A stretch of 64,000 nt of DNA from positions 4,052,501-4,116,500 of the forward strand of contig NC_006270.3 in NCBI RefSeq assembly GCF_000011645.1, in the 5' to 3' direction. This DNA comes from Bacillus licheniformis DSM 13 = ATCC 14580. GTDB lineage: Bacteria > Bacillota > Bacilli > Bacillales > Bacillaceae. Positions 43,390-51,704 of this stretch are shown here, one piece after another; position 1 is the first letter of the stretch; every line of letters begins with the position of its first letter. The notes beneath the pieces were generated by a model that saw nothing but the letters and a program-made list of their open reading frames with translations, ran no database searches and was not told where the DNA came from. The position numbers were made by a program, and so were the translations under genes.

Positions 43390-45270
43390 TTATGCCATTA
43401 CTTTGCATATATCGTTCGTAAATTCGACGGGGTCTTCAATTGGCAAGCCTTCTATCAGCAGCGCCTGGTTGTACAGGAGGCCGGTGTACAGTTTGAATTT
43501 ATCCTTGTCGTTGTCAAAAGCATTCTGCAATGTTTTGAAGACTTCGTGGTTTGTATTGATTTCCAATACTTTATCAGCCTTTACATGCTGATTGTCAGGC
43601 ATTGCGTTTAAGATTTTCTCCATCTCGATGGTGACTTCTCCGTCAGCGGCAAGGCATACGGAGTGAGTCTTCAGCCGTTTTGACGCCCTCACGCTTTTCA
43701 CTTTTCCATCCAGAGTCTTTTTCATCTCTTCAAACAGGTCTTTGTATTGGCTGTCATCCCCGTCAGATTGGTTTTGCTCGTCATCGTTTTCGATTCCGAG
43801 GTCGCCGCTTGATACCGACTTGAATTCTTTCTCTTGATAATTCGCCAGCATTTTGATGGCGAACTCATCGATATCCTCGGTGAAATAAAGGATTTCATAC
43901 CCTTTTTCCGAAACCAGCTCGGTTTGAGGAAGCTTTTCTATTCGGTCATACGAGTCGCCTGATGCATAATAAATGTATTTTTGATCTTCAGGCATTCTGG
44001 ACACATATTCCTCAAGGGTGACCAGCTTTTTCTCTTTTGATGAATAGAAAAGCAGCAGGTCTTTCAACAGATCTTTATGGGCTCCAAAATCATTGTATAC
44101 CCCGAATTTAAGCTGTCTGCCAAACGATTGATAAAAAGACTCGTATTTTTCTCTGTCATTTTTCAGCAAGCTCTTCAGCTCATTCTTGATTTTTTTGCTG
44201 ATGTTTTTGGCAATCAGCTTCAGCTGCCTGTCATGCTGGAGCATCTCCCTCGAAATGTTGAGCGATAAATCTTCTGAATCAACCATTCCTTTGACAAAGC
44301 TGAAATGGTCAGGCAGCAGATCCGGACACTTTTCCATGATCAGCACACCGTTCGAATACAGTTCCAGACCCTTCTCGAATTCCTTCGTGTAGTAGTTGAA
44401 CGGAATATTTTCAGGAATGAATAAAATCGCATGGTATCTCACCGCGCCGTCTACGCTTGTATGGATGTGCGCGAGAGGCTTGTCAAAACCGTAATGCTTT
44501 TCCTTATAAAACGCCTCATAATCTTCATCTTTCAGTTCGCTTTTGTTTTTTCTCCAAATCGGCACCATGCTGTTGACCGTCTGTTCTTCCTGGACTTCTT
44601 CAAATTCATTTTCGGCGCCTTCTTTCGGCTTGTTGACCGCGACATCCATCTTGATCGGGTAGCGGATGAAATCAGAGTATGTTTTGATGATCGCTTTTAA
44701 GCGATGAACATCCAGGTATTCATCATAGTTTTCATCGTCTGTATTCTCTTTCAGCTTCAGAATGACATCGGTTCCGGCTGATTCTTTCGCAGCCGGTTCG
44801 ATTGTATAGCCGTCGGCTCCGGCTGATTCCCATTGATGCGCTTCATCGCTGCCATGGGCTTTTGTAATGACGGTGACGGTGTCCGCAACCATAAAAGCGG
44901 CGTAGAAACCGACGCCGAACTGGCCGATAATATCGTGCCCGTCTTTTAATTCGTTTTCTTGTTTAAACGCAAGCGAGCCGCTCTTGGCAATCGTTCCAAG
45001 ATGCTCTTCAAGCTCTTCTTTCGTCATGCCGATTCCGGTGTCCGCAATGGTCAGCGTTCTGTTTTCTTTATCTGCGGAGATTTTTATGTAGTAATCGTCT
45101 TTGTTAAATGTCAGTGAATCATCTGTCAGCGCTTTGTAGTAGATTTTATCGATGGCATCGCTCGCATTGGATATCAGCTCCCTTAAAAAGACTTCCTTTT
45201 GGGAATAAATCGAGTTGATCATGATGTCCAGCAATCGCTTGGATTCTGCTTTGAATTCTCTCTTAGCCAT
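43390..45270 (-). CDS. htpG: Hsp90-family chaperone HtpG
   Basis: A 626-residue ATP-dependent cytosolic chaperone, the same length as in B. subtilis. The N-terminal GHKL ATPase domain shows RELISNASDAIDK (catalytic Glu and Mg-binding Asn), ADTGIGMT, and GQFGVGFYAAFMV; the middle domain has the LNISREMLQ loop with the catalytic Arg; the C-terminal dimer domain ends near the stop. AGAGGAGAGGGATAG precedes the ATG. Single gene with a shared terminator at its end. Its heat induction in Bacillus is separate from HrcA and CtsR control. Confidence 0.96.
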   Translation of the reverse strand: MAKREFKAESKRLLDIMINSIYSQKEVFLRELISNASDAIDKIYYKALTDDSLTFNKDDYYIKISADKENRTLTIADTGIGMTKEELEEHLGTIAKSGSLAFKQENELKDGHDIIGQFGVGFYAAFMVADTVTVITKAHGSDEAHQWESAGADGYTIEPAAKESAGTDVILKLKENTDDENYDEYLDVHRLKAIIKTYSDFIRYPIKMDVAVNKPKEGAENEFEEVQEEQTVNSMVPIWRKNKSELKDEDYEAFYKEKHYGFDKPLAHIHTSVDGAVRYHAILFIPENIPFNYYTKEFEKGLELYSNGVLIMEKCPDLLPDHFSFVKGMVDSEDLSLNISREMLQHDRQLKLIAKNISKKIKNELKSLLKNDREKYESFYQSFGRQLKFGVYNDFGAHKDLLKDLLLFYSSKEKKLVTLEEYVSRMPEDQKYIYYASGDSYDRIEKLPQTELVSEKGYEILYFTEDIDEFAIKMLANYQEKEFKSVSSGDLGIENDDEQNQSDGDDSQYKDLFEEMKKTLDGKVKSVRASKRLKTHSVCLAADGEVTIEMEKILNAMPDNQHVKADKVLEINTNHEVFKTLQNAFDNDKDKFKLYTGLLYNQALLIEGLPIEDPVEFTNDICKVMA

Positions 45271-45375
45271 CTATCCCTCTCCTCTTTTGCTCATATGATA
45301 TACATATATCGTTCGATTCTGTTCACAAATTAAATAACACACTGCCTACACGATGTCAATTGATAAGGCAGCGGT

Positions 45376-45404
45376 TTGACAAGCGGCATTCCGCTTCATA
45401 TAAT
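45376..45404 (+). promoter_or_regulatory. Consensus sigma-A promoter of the ABC-F leader
   Basis: TTGACA (45376-45381), 17-base spacer, TATAAT (45399-45404): both hexamers perfect. The spacer contains the inverted repeat AAGCGG-CATT-CCGCTT (45381-45396), a possible operator. Such a strong promoter ahead of a terminator is typical of attenuation. Confidence 0.85.
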
Positions 45405-45445
45405 GTGTTGTGAAGGTAAATTTGACCAAAATGAGGTGGAAAGGA

Positions 45446-45487
45446 ATGAAAATCTTATCAACTGTTCTTAAAAGAGAATTGGCTTAA
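45446..45487 (+). CDS. Putative 13-residue leader peptide upstream of the ABC-F gene
   Basis: MKILSTVLKRELA, 13 codons and TAA. GAGGTGG lies 6 bases before the ATG and the frame begins about 35 bases after the predicted transcription start. Short translated leaders of this kind sense ribosome-targeting antibiotics by stalling (bmrB in B. subtilis, erm leaders). It is too short to judge by composition; the RBS, promoter and downstream terminator together make it credible. Confidence 0.6.
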   Translation: MKILSTVLKRELA

Positions 45488-45514
45488 AGACGGGAGAAGT
45501 CTGCCCTTTTTTAG

Positions 45515-45667
45515 ACAAGCCATCTCGGGAACAGTTTGATACGATTTGACATCCTTTCTTGCTGTATTTTAAATATGTAGCGGGTAAGGTGTAGTTTGCC
45601 TTACCCGTTTTTTTGCCGGACAGGATAGCGATGCTTCACGCTGTTCTCTTTAGATGGCTTGTTTTTT
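45515..45667 (+). repeat. Long-range inverted repeat bracketing the ABC-F leader terminator
   Basis: ACAAGCCATCT (45515-45525) is exactly complementary to AGATGGCTTGT (45652-45662), extendable by a G-U and an A-U pair, and the right arm is followed by a T run to 45667. The repeat encloses the terminator at 45581-45614 and ends 16 bases before the RBS of the ABC-F gene. It may form an alternative structure or a second, weaker terminator. Confidence 0.65.
45581..45614 (+). terminator. Strong terminator in the ABC-F leader (attenuator)
   Basis: CGGGTAAGG (45581-45589) pairs with CCTTACCCG (45599-45607), followed by seven T. It lies after the leader peptide and 82 bases before the ABC-F start, with no other gene upstream to terminate on this strand, so it should act as a conditional attenuator. 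Confidence 0.85.
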
Positions 45668-45696
45668 CAAAAATAAGCCTGAAGGAGAGAATCATC

Positions 45697-47232
45697 ATGA
45701 GTATTGTTCATGTAACGAATTTGACCCATATATATGGAGACCGCATGATCTTTCAAGACGCCGGGTTCCGCCTGCTGAAAGGGGAACATGCCGGTCTTGT
45801 CGGTGCAAACGGAGCCGGAAAGTCGACATTGCTGCGCATTTTGACGGGCAGCCTTCTGCCCGATCATGGAAACATTGAATGGCAGCCAAACATTCGGGTC
45901 GGCTTTCTTGAACAGCATGCCAAGCTGACGGAAGGCACAACCATTCTTCAGTACATGGAGAAAGCGTACGGCCGGCTGTTTGAAATCGAAAAGGAAATGA
46001 ATGGGCTTGCCGAAAAAATGGCCGATGCCGGAGACAACCTTGAAGCCGTCCTGAAAAGATACGGAGAGCTTCAGGCTGAGCTGGAAGCTTCAGGATTTTA
46101 CCAAATCGGAACGAAAATTGAGGATGCCGCACAAGGCCTCGGCTTGGCGGAAATCGGGCTTGACCAGGATGTCACGGCTTTAAGCGGCGGGCAGCGTACA
46201 AAGCTGCTGCTTGCCAAACTGCTGCTTGAAGAGCCTGATGTACTGCTGTTGGATGAGCCGACCAACTATTTGGATGCCGCTCACATTGAGTGGCTGACTG
46301 GCTACTTGAAAAACTATGAGCACGCATTTCTTGTCATCTCTCATGACGAACGCTTCTTAAATGAAATTACGACGGTTACATTCCATCTGGAGCATCATGT
46401 GATCAAACGTTATTCCGGCAACTATCAATATTTCCTGAAGGAGTATGCGCAAATCAGGGCACAGGCTGAAGCCGCATATGCAAAACAGAACAGGGAAATC
46501 AAAAAGTTAGAGGCGTTTATCGACCGGAACAGAGTCCGAAAGGCGAAACAGGCCAAAAGCAGGGAGAAAGCATTACGCAAAATCAAGCGAATCGAAAAAC
46601 CGACAGATTCTTATGTCCCAAGCTTTGCATTTAAAACGGGGCGAAACCCGGCGATGACTGTACTCAAAACGGAAAATCTTGAGGCCGGCTACACAGTTCC
46701 ATTATTTAAGCCTCTTTCCCTGACCGTAAGACGGGGCGATAAAATCGCGATTATTGGAGAAAACGGCGCCGGAAAATCGACGCTTATCAAAACGCTGCTC
46801 GGCGACCTCAAGCCTCTGAGCGGCATCGTCACAGCAGGACAGCATTTACAGGCGGCCTATTTCAGGCAGGAAAGCCCAGCTTCTCATGATACACCGCTTG
46901 AAAAATTGCGGGCGTTCTATCCTGATCTACCGGAAAAAGACATCAGGCAGACGCTCGCGGTATCCGGCTTGACGCCAAAGCATATCAGCCAGCCCCTTTT
47001 TACGCTCAGCGGCGGTGAACAGGCAAAGGTCCGGCTGGCGGAGCTGATGCTTTCAAACAGCAACCTGCTTGTTCTTGATGAACCGACAAACCATCTTGAC
47101 GCATCGGCAAAGCATGCGTTAAAGCAAGCGCTCTGCGACTATAAGGGAACGATTTTGCTCGTATCCCATGAACCGGCTTTTTATGAAGACTGGGTGACTC
47201 ATATCTGGCAGATTGAAGCATGGCGCCGTTAA
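45697..47232 (+). CDS. ABC-F family ATPase (YfmM-like), possible ribosome protection protein
   Basis: A 511-residue soluble protein with two ABC domains and no membrane segments. Domain 1: Walker A GANGAGKST, signature LSGGQRTK, Walker B LLLDEPTNYLD. Domain 2: GENGAGKST, LSGGEQAK, LVLDEPTNHLD. Between them (about 235-320) is the charged helical linker (EIKKLEAFIDRNRVRKAKQAKSREK) that in ABC-F factors reaches the ribosomal P-site/exit region. Closest relative I recall is B. subtilis YfmM. ATG 45697 follows AAGGAGAGAATCATC. The attenuator-like leader argues for antibiotic-induced expression, hence a resistance role; a housekeeping translation factor is the alternative. Confidence 0.85.
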   Translation: MSIVHVTNLTHIYGDRMIFQDAGFRLLKGEHAGLVGANGAGKSTLLRILTGSLLPDHGNIEWQPNIRVGFLEQHAKLTEGTTILQYMEKAYGRLFEIEKEMNGLAEKMADAGDNLEAVLKRYGELQAELEASGFYQIGTKIEDAAQGLGLAEIGLDQDVTALSGGQRTKLLLAKLLLEEPDVLLLDEPTNYLDAAHIEWLTGYLKNYEHAFLVISHDERFLNEITTVTFHLEHHVIKRYSGNYQYFLKEYAQIRAQAEAAYAKQNREIKKLEAFIDRNRVRKAKQAKSREKALRKIKRIEKPTDSYVPSFAFKTGRNPAMTVLKTENLEAGYTVPLFKPLSLTVRRGDKIAIIGENGAGKSTLIKTLLGDLKPLSGIVTAGQHLQAAYFRQESPASHDTPLEKLRAFYPDLPEKDIRQTLAVSGLTPKHISQPLFTLSGGEQAKVRLAELMLSNSNLLVLDEPTNHLDASAKHALKQALCDYKGTILLVSHEPAFYEDWVTHIWQIEAWRR

Positions 47233-47236
47233 GAGT

Positions 47237-47270
47237 AAAAGCCGGCCTTTCCAAGGGCCGGCTTTTTTTA
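47237..47270. terminator. Bidirectional terminator between the ABC-F gene and yxeH
   Basis: GCCGGCCTT and AAGGGCCGGC form a GC-rich stem with A4 before and T7 after; the yxeH stop codon lies just inside it. Confidence 0.88.
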
Positions 47271-48080
47271 TTTGGACAATACAAGCTCACGAATGGCGTG
47301 GGCAACGCCGTTTTCATTATTCGTACGCGTTTCGTAATCGGCCGAAGCTTTTACCTCAGGGATCGCATTCCCCATGGCGACTCCGCAACCCGCCCATTCG
47401 ATCATGGACATGTCGTTTCCGTTGTCTCCAATACACATCACTTCTTCCTGCGCGATGCCTAATATGTCGGCAAGCTGCTGAACAGCATTTCCTTTACTTG
47501 CCGCAGGGTGAAGAATTTCATAAAAGAACGGCGAACTTTTCACCATTGTATAGCGTTCCTTGACGTCTTCCGGTATTGCGGCGATCGTCCGGTCCAGCTT
47601 TTCCGGCTCATCAATGTACATCGCCTTTGGCGCCAGAAGATCTTGCGGGATTTCTTCGATCGTCCGGAACCGGAGCGGCACTTTGGTGACGTATGATTCG
47701 TAAACGGTATACGGGCTGATTTCCCGGTTTGGCGTATACAAATAAGCCGAATCAAAAAAGTGCATCGGAGTATCAAGCTTTTGGCTGAGCTCATATAACG
47801 ATTTCACATCATCATAGCCCAGTGTCAGTTCTGACACAACTTCCTGAGTATGCGTATTTTGAACGAGCGCTCCGTTATAGGCGATGACATAATCGCCGTC
47901 TTCATTTAAATTCAGTTCTTCCAGGTAGCGGCTTACACCGCCGAGGGGACGGCCCGTGCAGAGAACGATTTTTACGCCTTGTTTTTTCGCGGCATGCAGG
48001 GCATTCCGTACTTCCTCTGTTACTTCATGAAGATCATTCAACAATGTTCCATCCATATCTATCGCGATTAGTTTGTACAT
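47268..48080 (-). CDS. yxeH: HAD-superfamily (Cof-type) phosphatase YxeH
   Basis: A 270-residue Cof/YidA-type sugar-phosphate or nucleotide phosphatase. Motif I is AIDMDGTLLND (nucleophile Asp8, acid Asp10), motif II VLCTGRP, motif III Lys in ASKGNAV, motif IV GDNGNDMSMIE. The cap domain lies between motifs II and III (C2 type). Length and sequence agree with B. subtilis YxeH. The ATG 48078-48080 follows AGGGAGAGTGTAAA; the frame remains open upstream without another RBS. In vivo substrate unknown. Confidence 0.85.
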   Translation of the reverse strand: MYKLIAIDMDGTLLNDLHEVTEEVRNALHAAKKQGVKIVLCTGRPLGGVSRYLEELNLNEDGDYVIAYNGALVQNTHTQEVVSELTLGYDDVKSLYELSQKLDTPMHFFDSAYLYTPNREISPYTVYESYVTKVPLRFRTIEEIPQDLLAPKAMYIDEPEKLDRTIAAIPEDVKERYTMVKSSPFFYEILHPAASKGNAVQQLADILGIAQEEVMCIGDNGNDMSMIEWAGCGVAMGNAIPEVKASADYETRTNNENGVAHAIRELVLSK

Positions 48081-48236
48081 TTTACACTCTCCCTGATCAG
48101 AATCGAGCCCTAACATCGTACTTATGACCCATACCTTCTTTATTGTATCACAGCTTTTCCCGGTCATTTTCATCTGATGCCCACGGAAAAAACGCCTTAC
48201 AGCAAATAAGGCGTTTTTCGGGCAAGCTTGGCCTGC

Positions 48237-49286
48237 TTAAAATATTTCTTGCAGAATCGGATCTTCATCAAGAATGCGAAGCGCTTTTTCGCGATAGCCG
48301 GCTTCATGCAAGTACGTATAGCGGTTGGGCTTGACAGTGTGCGACAAATTGATCGCCTCGCGAAACTCATCTTTGTTCAGATTCAGCGTTTTGACATATT
48401 GGAAAAAGCCCGTTCTCGTAAACACCTTTTCAATCCGCTCAGCCCGGTGATCCTGTACATGGGCCATGATGTAGGTGGCTACCCCGACTTGAATGCCGTG
48501 CATCTGCGGTTTTTTCGAAATTTTGTCCAAGGCGTGGGATATCAGGTGCTCAGAACCGCTGATCGGCGCGCTGTTTCCGCTGATTTCCGTAGCGATGCCG
48601 CCCATTGTCAAAGAACTGACAAGCTCTTTTAAGAAGATCGGCTGTTTAATATCCTGCATCGGCGTACGGACAAAGCTGTTGACCGCTTTCTTGCTGAGCA
48701 TCGACGCAAACGCATTTACATCGCCGACCCCGTGCCGCTCCTCAAACTCCCAATCATAAAGGGCCGTAATATTGGACATCAAATCTCCGATCCCCGCCAA
48801 AATAAAGCAATCCGGCGCTTTTTGAATAATGCTCAAATCAGCTATGATTCCGTAGGGAACCCTTGCCGGAACGGTTGTTTTTTTTCCTTCGACCTGAAGC
48901 GAGCAATTGCTGCTCGCAAACCCGTCATTGGATGCCGACGTCGGAATGCTGATGAACGGGGTCCGCTTGGAAAAGGCGATGTATTTTCCGCAGTCCACAA
49001 CATACCCGCCGCCCATGGCAATAATGACATCGCAATTCCCGATCGAAAATGCCCGCTTCAAAAGCTCCTGTATGTCCAGATTGGACGGCAGCAGAACGGC
49101 TTCAACTTTAACATGTTGAAATGCGGTTTTCAGTGAATGCTCATACTGCTGATAGGAAAAATCGTCAAAAAACATGATCGCCTTGTCAAACTGATGTTTT
49201 CTCAATATCTCATCCAACCGGCCAAGCACGCCCTCACTAATGTCCAAAACCGCGGGGATGGCTATGCTGGTAACCTGGCGCGGCAT
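48237..49286 (-). CDS. sn-Glycerol-1-phosphate dehydrogenase-like protein
   Basis: A 349-residue NAD(P)-dependent metal dehydrogenase of the glycerol-1-phosphate/iron-alcohol dehydrogenase group. MGGGYVVDCGKYIA (nucleotide loop), PTSASNDGFAS, AGIGDLMSNITALYDW (zinc Asp), SGSEHLISHALD (zinc His) and MHGIQVG (zinc His) follow the archaeal G1P dehydrogenase pattern, closer than to B. subtilis AraM as I recall it. It would reduce DHAP to G1P or act on a related keto-phosphate. Start overlaps the stop of the HAD phosphatase gene (TAATG), so the two proteins are coupled. Cellular role unknown. Confidence 0.72.
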   Translation of the reverse strand: MPRQVTSIAIPAVLDISEGVLGRLDEILRKHQFDKAIMFFDDFSYQQYEHSLKTAFQHVKVEAVLLPSNLDIQELLKRAFSIGNCDVIIAMGGGYVVDCGKYIAFSKRTPFISIPTSASNDGFASSNCSLQVEGKKTTVPARVPYGIIADLSIIQKAPDCFILAGIGDLMSNITALYDWEFEERHGVGDVNAFASMLSKKAVNSFVRTPMQDIKQPIFLKELVSSLTMGGIATEISGNSAPISGSEHLISHALDKISKKPQMHGIQVGVATYIMAHVQDHRAERIEKVFTRTGFFQYVKTLNLNKDEFREAINLSHTVKPNRYTYLHEAGYREKALRILDEDPILQEIF

Positions 49287-49936
49287 TAGACGATCCGCCC
49301 TTTTTCTTTAAGATATTGTTCAATGTCTTCAAATGTTTCAACGGCTACAAATGGCACCCCCTGCTGACGCAGCAAATCCTGGAGCGCATCCTTTGCAAAC
49401 GTAACATCCGCAAATTTAGCCGGGTGCGAATCCGGTTCACTGTCGCCTGCAAAATAAACCGTCTCATACTCTTCTTTCAGCTTTTGAATGACCTTTGATT
49501 TATCAATCCCATAGCGCTCAGAGTAATGCCAATGATTCTCATCAATGTCCATATGAACATTGTCTTCTTTAAAAAAGCCTTTATTTGAATAGACCTCAAC
49601 GTCTGTAATCCCGTATTTCTTTAAAATATAATGAATGTAATAATCCGTGCCGGCGCTTAAAATGTAGAAGTCGCCGCCGCTTTTCTGGACATGCTGAATG
49701 AAGTCAGGCACATATTCATCAATCGGTATGGAATGGATGTCATCAATGATTTTTTGTTCGCTTTGATTAATCGAAGCAAAAACGGTTCCCAAAAATTCGA
49801 TATCTTTTAATTCTCCGGACTTCCACTTCTTGAACAATTCACGGCCTTCGGGAAAATATTTATCAATGACCATCCAGTAAAAATCCTGTTTGGAAATCGT
49901 CCCATCAAAGTCTGATACAAATGCCCATTTCTTCAT
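49286..49936 (-). CDS. MtnX-like HAD-IB phosphatase
   Basis: A 216-residue cytosolic phosphatase. Motif I SDFDGTISKQD, motif II LSAGTDYY, motif III Lys in IDKSKVI, motif IV AGDSEPDSHPAKFAD are intact; the small helical C1 cap lies near residues 20-75. It resembles MtnX and phosphoserine phosphatase-type enzymes. It is translationally coupled to the glycerol-1-phosphate dehydrogenase-like gene, so the pair may make and dephosphorylate one metabolite. It is not next to methionine-salvage genes, so an MtnX role is unlikely. ATG 49934-49936 has AAGAGGT upstream. Confidence 0.78.
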   Translation of the reverse strand: MKKWAFVSDFDGTISKQDFYWMVIDKYFPEGRELFKKWKSGELKDIEFLGTVFASINQSEQKIIDDIHSIPIDEYVPDFIQHVQKSGGDFYILSAGTDYYIHYILKKYGITDVEVYSNKGFFKEDNVHMDIDENHWHYSERYGIDKSKVIQKLKEEYETVYFAGDSEPDSHPAKFADVTFAKDALQDLLRQQGVPFVAVETFEDIEQYLKEKGRIV

Positions 49937-50082
49937 GCTGCATACCTCTTTTCTATGGTATTTTAAAAGATTAGATTCATTATACAAAAAGTTTGTGAAT
50001 CATTGAACATAATATTATTTCTTTTTTGTGTACTTTCGTTCACAAGCTGAATATTCGTCCCCCTGAAAGGAGGCGTATATAA

Positions 50083-50544
50083 TCATTCTTGATCTGTACG
50101 CTGCTTACCTTTCTCTGTTACGGCAAATTTCCGCTTCATCGTTTTGATGTTTTCCGCCTTGCGAAATCTGAGCGCAGACCAGTCTTCATCAATTGCAATT
50201 TGGCGAACCGGTTCATAGCCCTGGTCTGCAAGCAGTCCGGCTACTGTATCGCGGCTGCAGTCCGATCCTTTGTAGACTTTCGATGATTTTTTCGGGTAGC
50301 AAAGCCAAAACAGACCGTCTTCCGCCAAATGACGTTCAGCCTCCTTGGCTAAAGCCTGCAGCTTTGCGTTGGTCGCTGCGAATACCTGAACAAAATCATA
50401 TTGGTCCGATTCGGCGTGATGATGAACAGGGCCTTGAAATTCAGCGATGACGCCGCTGTATGCCTCAGGCGGATTCACAATCAGTACAGGCTGTCCATTA
50501 TCCTTGAACTGCAATTTTTTGATCACCGGGTTCGTTTCTGCCAT
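50083..50544 (-). CDS. DUF3052-like small protein
   Basis: A 153-residue soluble protein without catalytic motif known to me. The pattern VLIVNPPEAY near residue 20, YDFVQVFA near 49, LFWLCYPKKSS near 78, and EDWSALRFRKAE near 120 fits what I remember of DUF3052. The last 25 residues are basic. Single gene, divergent from yxeB. Function unknown. Confidence 0.55.
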   Translation of the reverse strand: MAETNPVIKKLQFKDNGQPVLIVNPPEAYSGVIAEFQGPVHHHAESDQYDFVQVFAATNAKLQALAKEAERHLAEDGLFWLCYPKKSSKVYKGSDCSRDTVAGLLADQGYEPVRQIAIDEDWSALRFRKAENIKTMKRKFAVTEKGKQRTDQE

Positions 50545-50656
50545 CTCTCATCAGTCCTTTTTCTGTTTATAGTAACAAATTAACCAAAACCACACTAATC
50601 ATACTTAGCAAAAAAAGTGATAGACGAGAGAGGGATTGATCTGCTATATTTACATT

Positions 50657-50675
50657 GATAATGCGAATCATTATC
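50657..50675. promoter_or_regulatory. Fur box upstream of yxeB
   Basis: GATAATGCGAATCATTATC matches the 19-base Fur consensus GATAATGATAATCATTATC at 17 positions, 42 bases before the yxeB start. Predicts iron-repressed expression. Confidence 0.88.
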
Positions 50676-50717
50676 ACTTAGGAAATGTCATATGTTTCAC
50701 ATCAACAGGAGGGTCAA

Positions 50718-51677
50718 GTGAAAAAGAACTTATTGATAATCGGTTTAGTTATGCTGTTGTGTATAGTGGTCAGCGCCTGCGGAAGCGGCAATGCGTCAAA
50801 CGGTAGCAAAGAAAAAGCGGCTGAAGAAACGACAAGAACATATCAATCAACGCGTGGAAGCGTGAAGATTCCAACACATCCAAAGCGCATCGTGACAGAC
50901 TTTTATGCCGGTGAACTGTTCACGGTCGGCGCCAATGTCGTCGGCTCCGGCTCGTGGTCTTTCTCCAATCCATTTTTAAAGGACCGTATGAAAGATGTAA
51001 CGGATTTAGGCGACCCGATTAATGTGGAAAAAGTCATGAAGCTGAAGCCTGATTTAATTGTCGTGATGAACGATGATAATTACGACAAACTGTCCAAAAT
51101 CGCACCGACTGTTGTGATTCCTTATAACACGGCGAAAAATGTTCAGGAAACTGTTAAGATGTTCGGCGACATTGCAGGAGCTAAAGAAGAAGCTGAACAA
51201 TTCCTTGCCGATTTCGACCGGAAATCGAAAGCAGCGAGGAAAAAAATCGCTCAAGTCGTCGACAAAAATGCTACTTTCGGTATTTATGAAAACACAGAAA
51301 AAGGCCAATTCTGGGTGTTCAATGACAACGGCGGCCGCGGAGGCCAAGCCGTGTACAACGCGCTCGGCTTAAAGGCGCCTGAAAAGATTCAAAAAGACAT
51401 CTTCAAAAAAGGCGAAATCAAAGAACTTTCCTTGGAAGTCGTACCTGAATATGCAGCAGACTACATGTTCGTGACAGACTATAACCCGAACGGCGACAGC
51501 AAAACGCTGGACAAGCTGAAGCAGTCTTCCATTTGGAAAAACCTTGACGCCGTCAAAAACAACCGTGTCTTTATCAACGACTTTGACACGTTCTATCCGT
51601 ACGATCCGATCTCTGTCAGCAAACAGGTTGATTTGATTACGGAGATGCTGGTGAAGCGCGAAAAGGAGAATAAGTAA
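50718..51677 (+). CDS. yxeB: Ferrioxamine (hydroxamate siderophore)-binding lipoprotein YxeB
   Basis: A 319-residue iron-siderophore substrate-binding lipoprotein (cluster with the FhuD/periplasmic-binding fold). The signal peptide ends with lipobox VVSAC. The mature part shows KRIVTDFYAGELF, LKPDLIVVM and NGGRGGQAVYNALGL, close to B. subtilis YxeB, which feeds ferrioxamine to the FhuBGC permease. No permease or ATPase is adjacent, so it uses a remote transporter, as in B. subtilis. GTG 50718 follows CAGGAGGGTCAA; an ATG 11 codons upstream is in frame but lacks this spacing. Fur box upstream. Confidence 0.88.
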   Translation: MKKNLLIIGLVMLLCIVVSACGSGNASNGSKEKAAEETTRTYQSTRGSVKIPTHPKRIVTDFYAGELFTVGANVVGSGSWSFSNPFLKDRMKDVTDLGDPINVEKVMKLKPDLIVVMNDDNYDKLSKIAPTVVIPYNTAKNVQETVKMFGDIAGAKEEAEQFLADFDRKSKAARKKIAQVVDKNATFGIYENTEKGQFWVFNDNGGRGGQAVYNALGLKAPEKIQKDIFKKGEIKELSLEVVPEYAADYMFVTDYNPNGDSKTLDKLKQSSIWKNLDAVKNNRVFINDFDTFYPYDPISVSKQVDLITEMLVKREKENK

Positions 51678-51704
51678 AAAAGCTGGAATTTCCAGCTTTT
51701 TTTA
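51676..51704. terminator. Bidirectional terminator after yxeB
   Basis: AAAAAGCTGGAA and TTCCAGCTTTTT form a perfect stem with T7 after; also serves the convergent gene at 51702-52103. Confidence 0.9.

Larger units (their letters stand above)
45271..45696. other. Intergenic region between htpG and the ABC-F gene
   Basis: The left ~100 bases hold the htpG upstream region, where I see no clear promoter. From 45376 rightwards it is the regulated leader of the ABC-F gene: promoter, 13-codon open frame, terminator and a long inverted repeat, each listed separately. A second possible promoter, TTGACA (45546-45551), 17 bases, TTAAAT (45569-45574), lies immediately before the terminator. Confidence 0.7.

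Noticed and set aside
45546..45574. Second promoter (TTGACA...TTAAAT) directly before the ABC-F terminator
   Set aside because: The -10 is poor and transcription would start inside the terminator stem. Kept only as a rival explanation for the attenuator reading.
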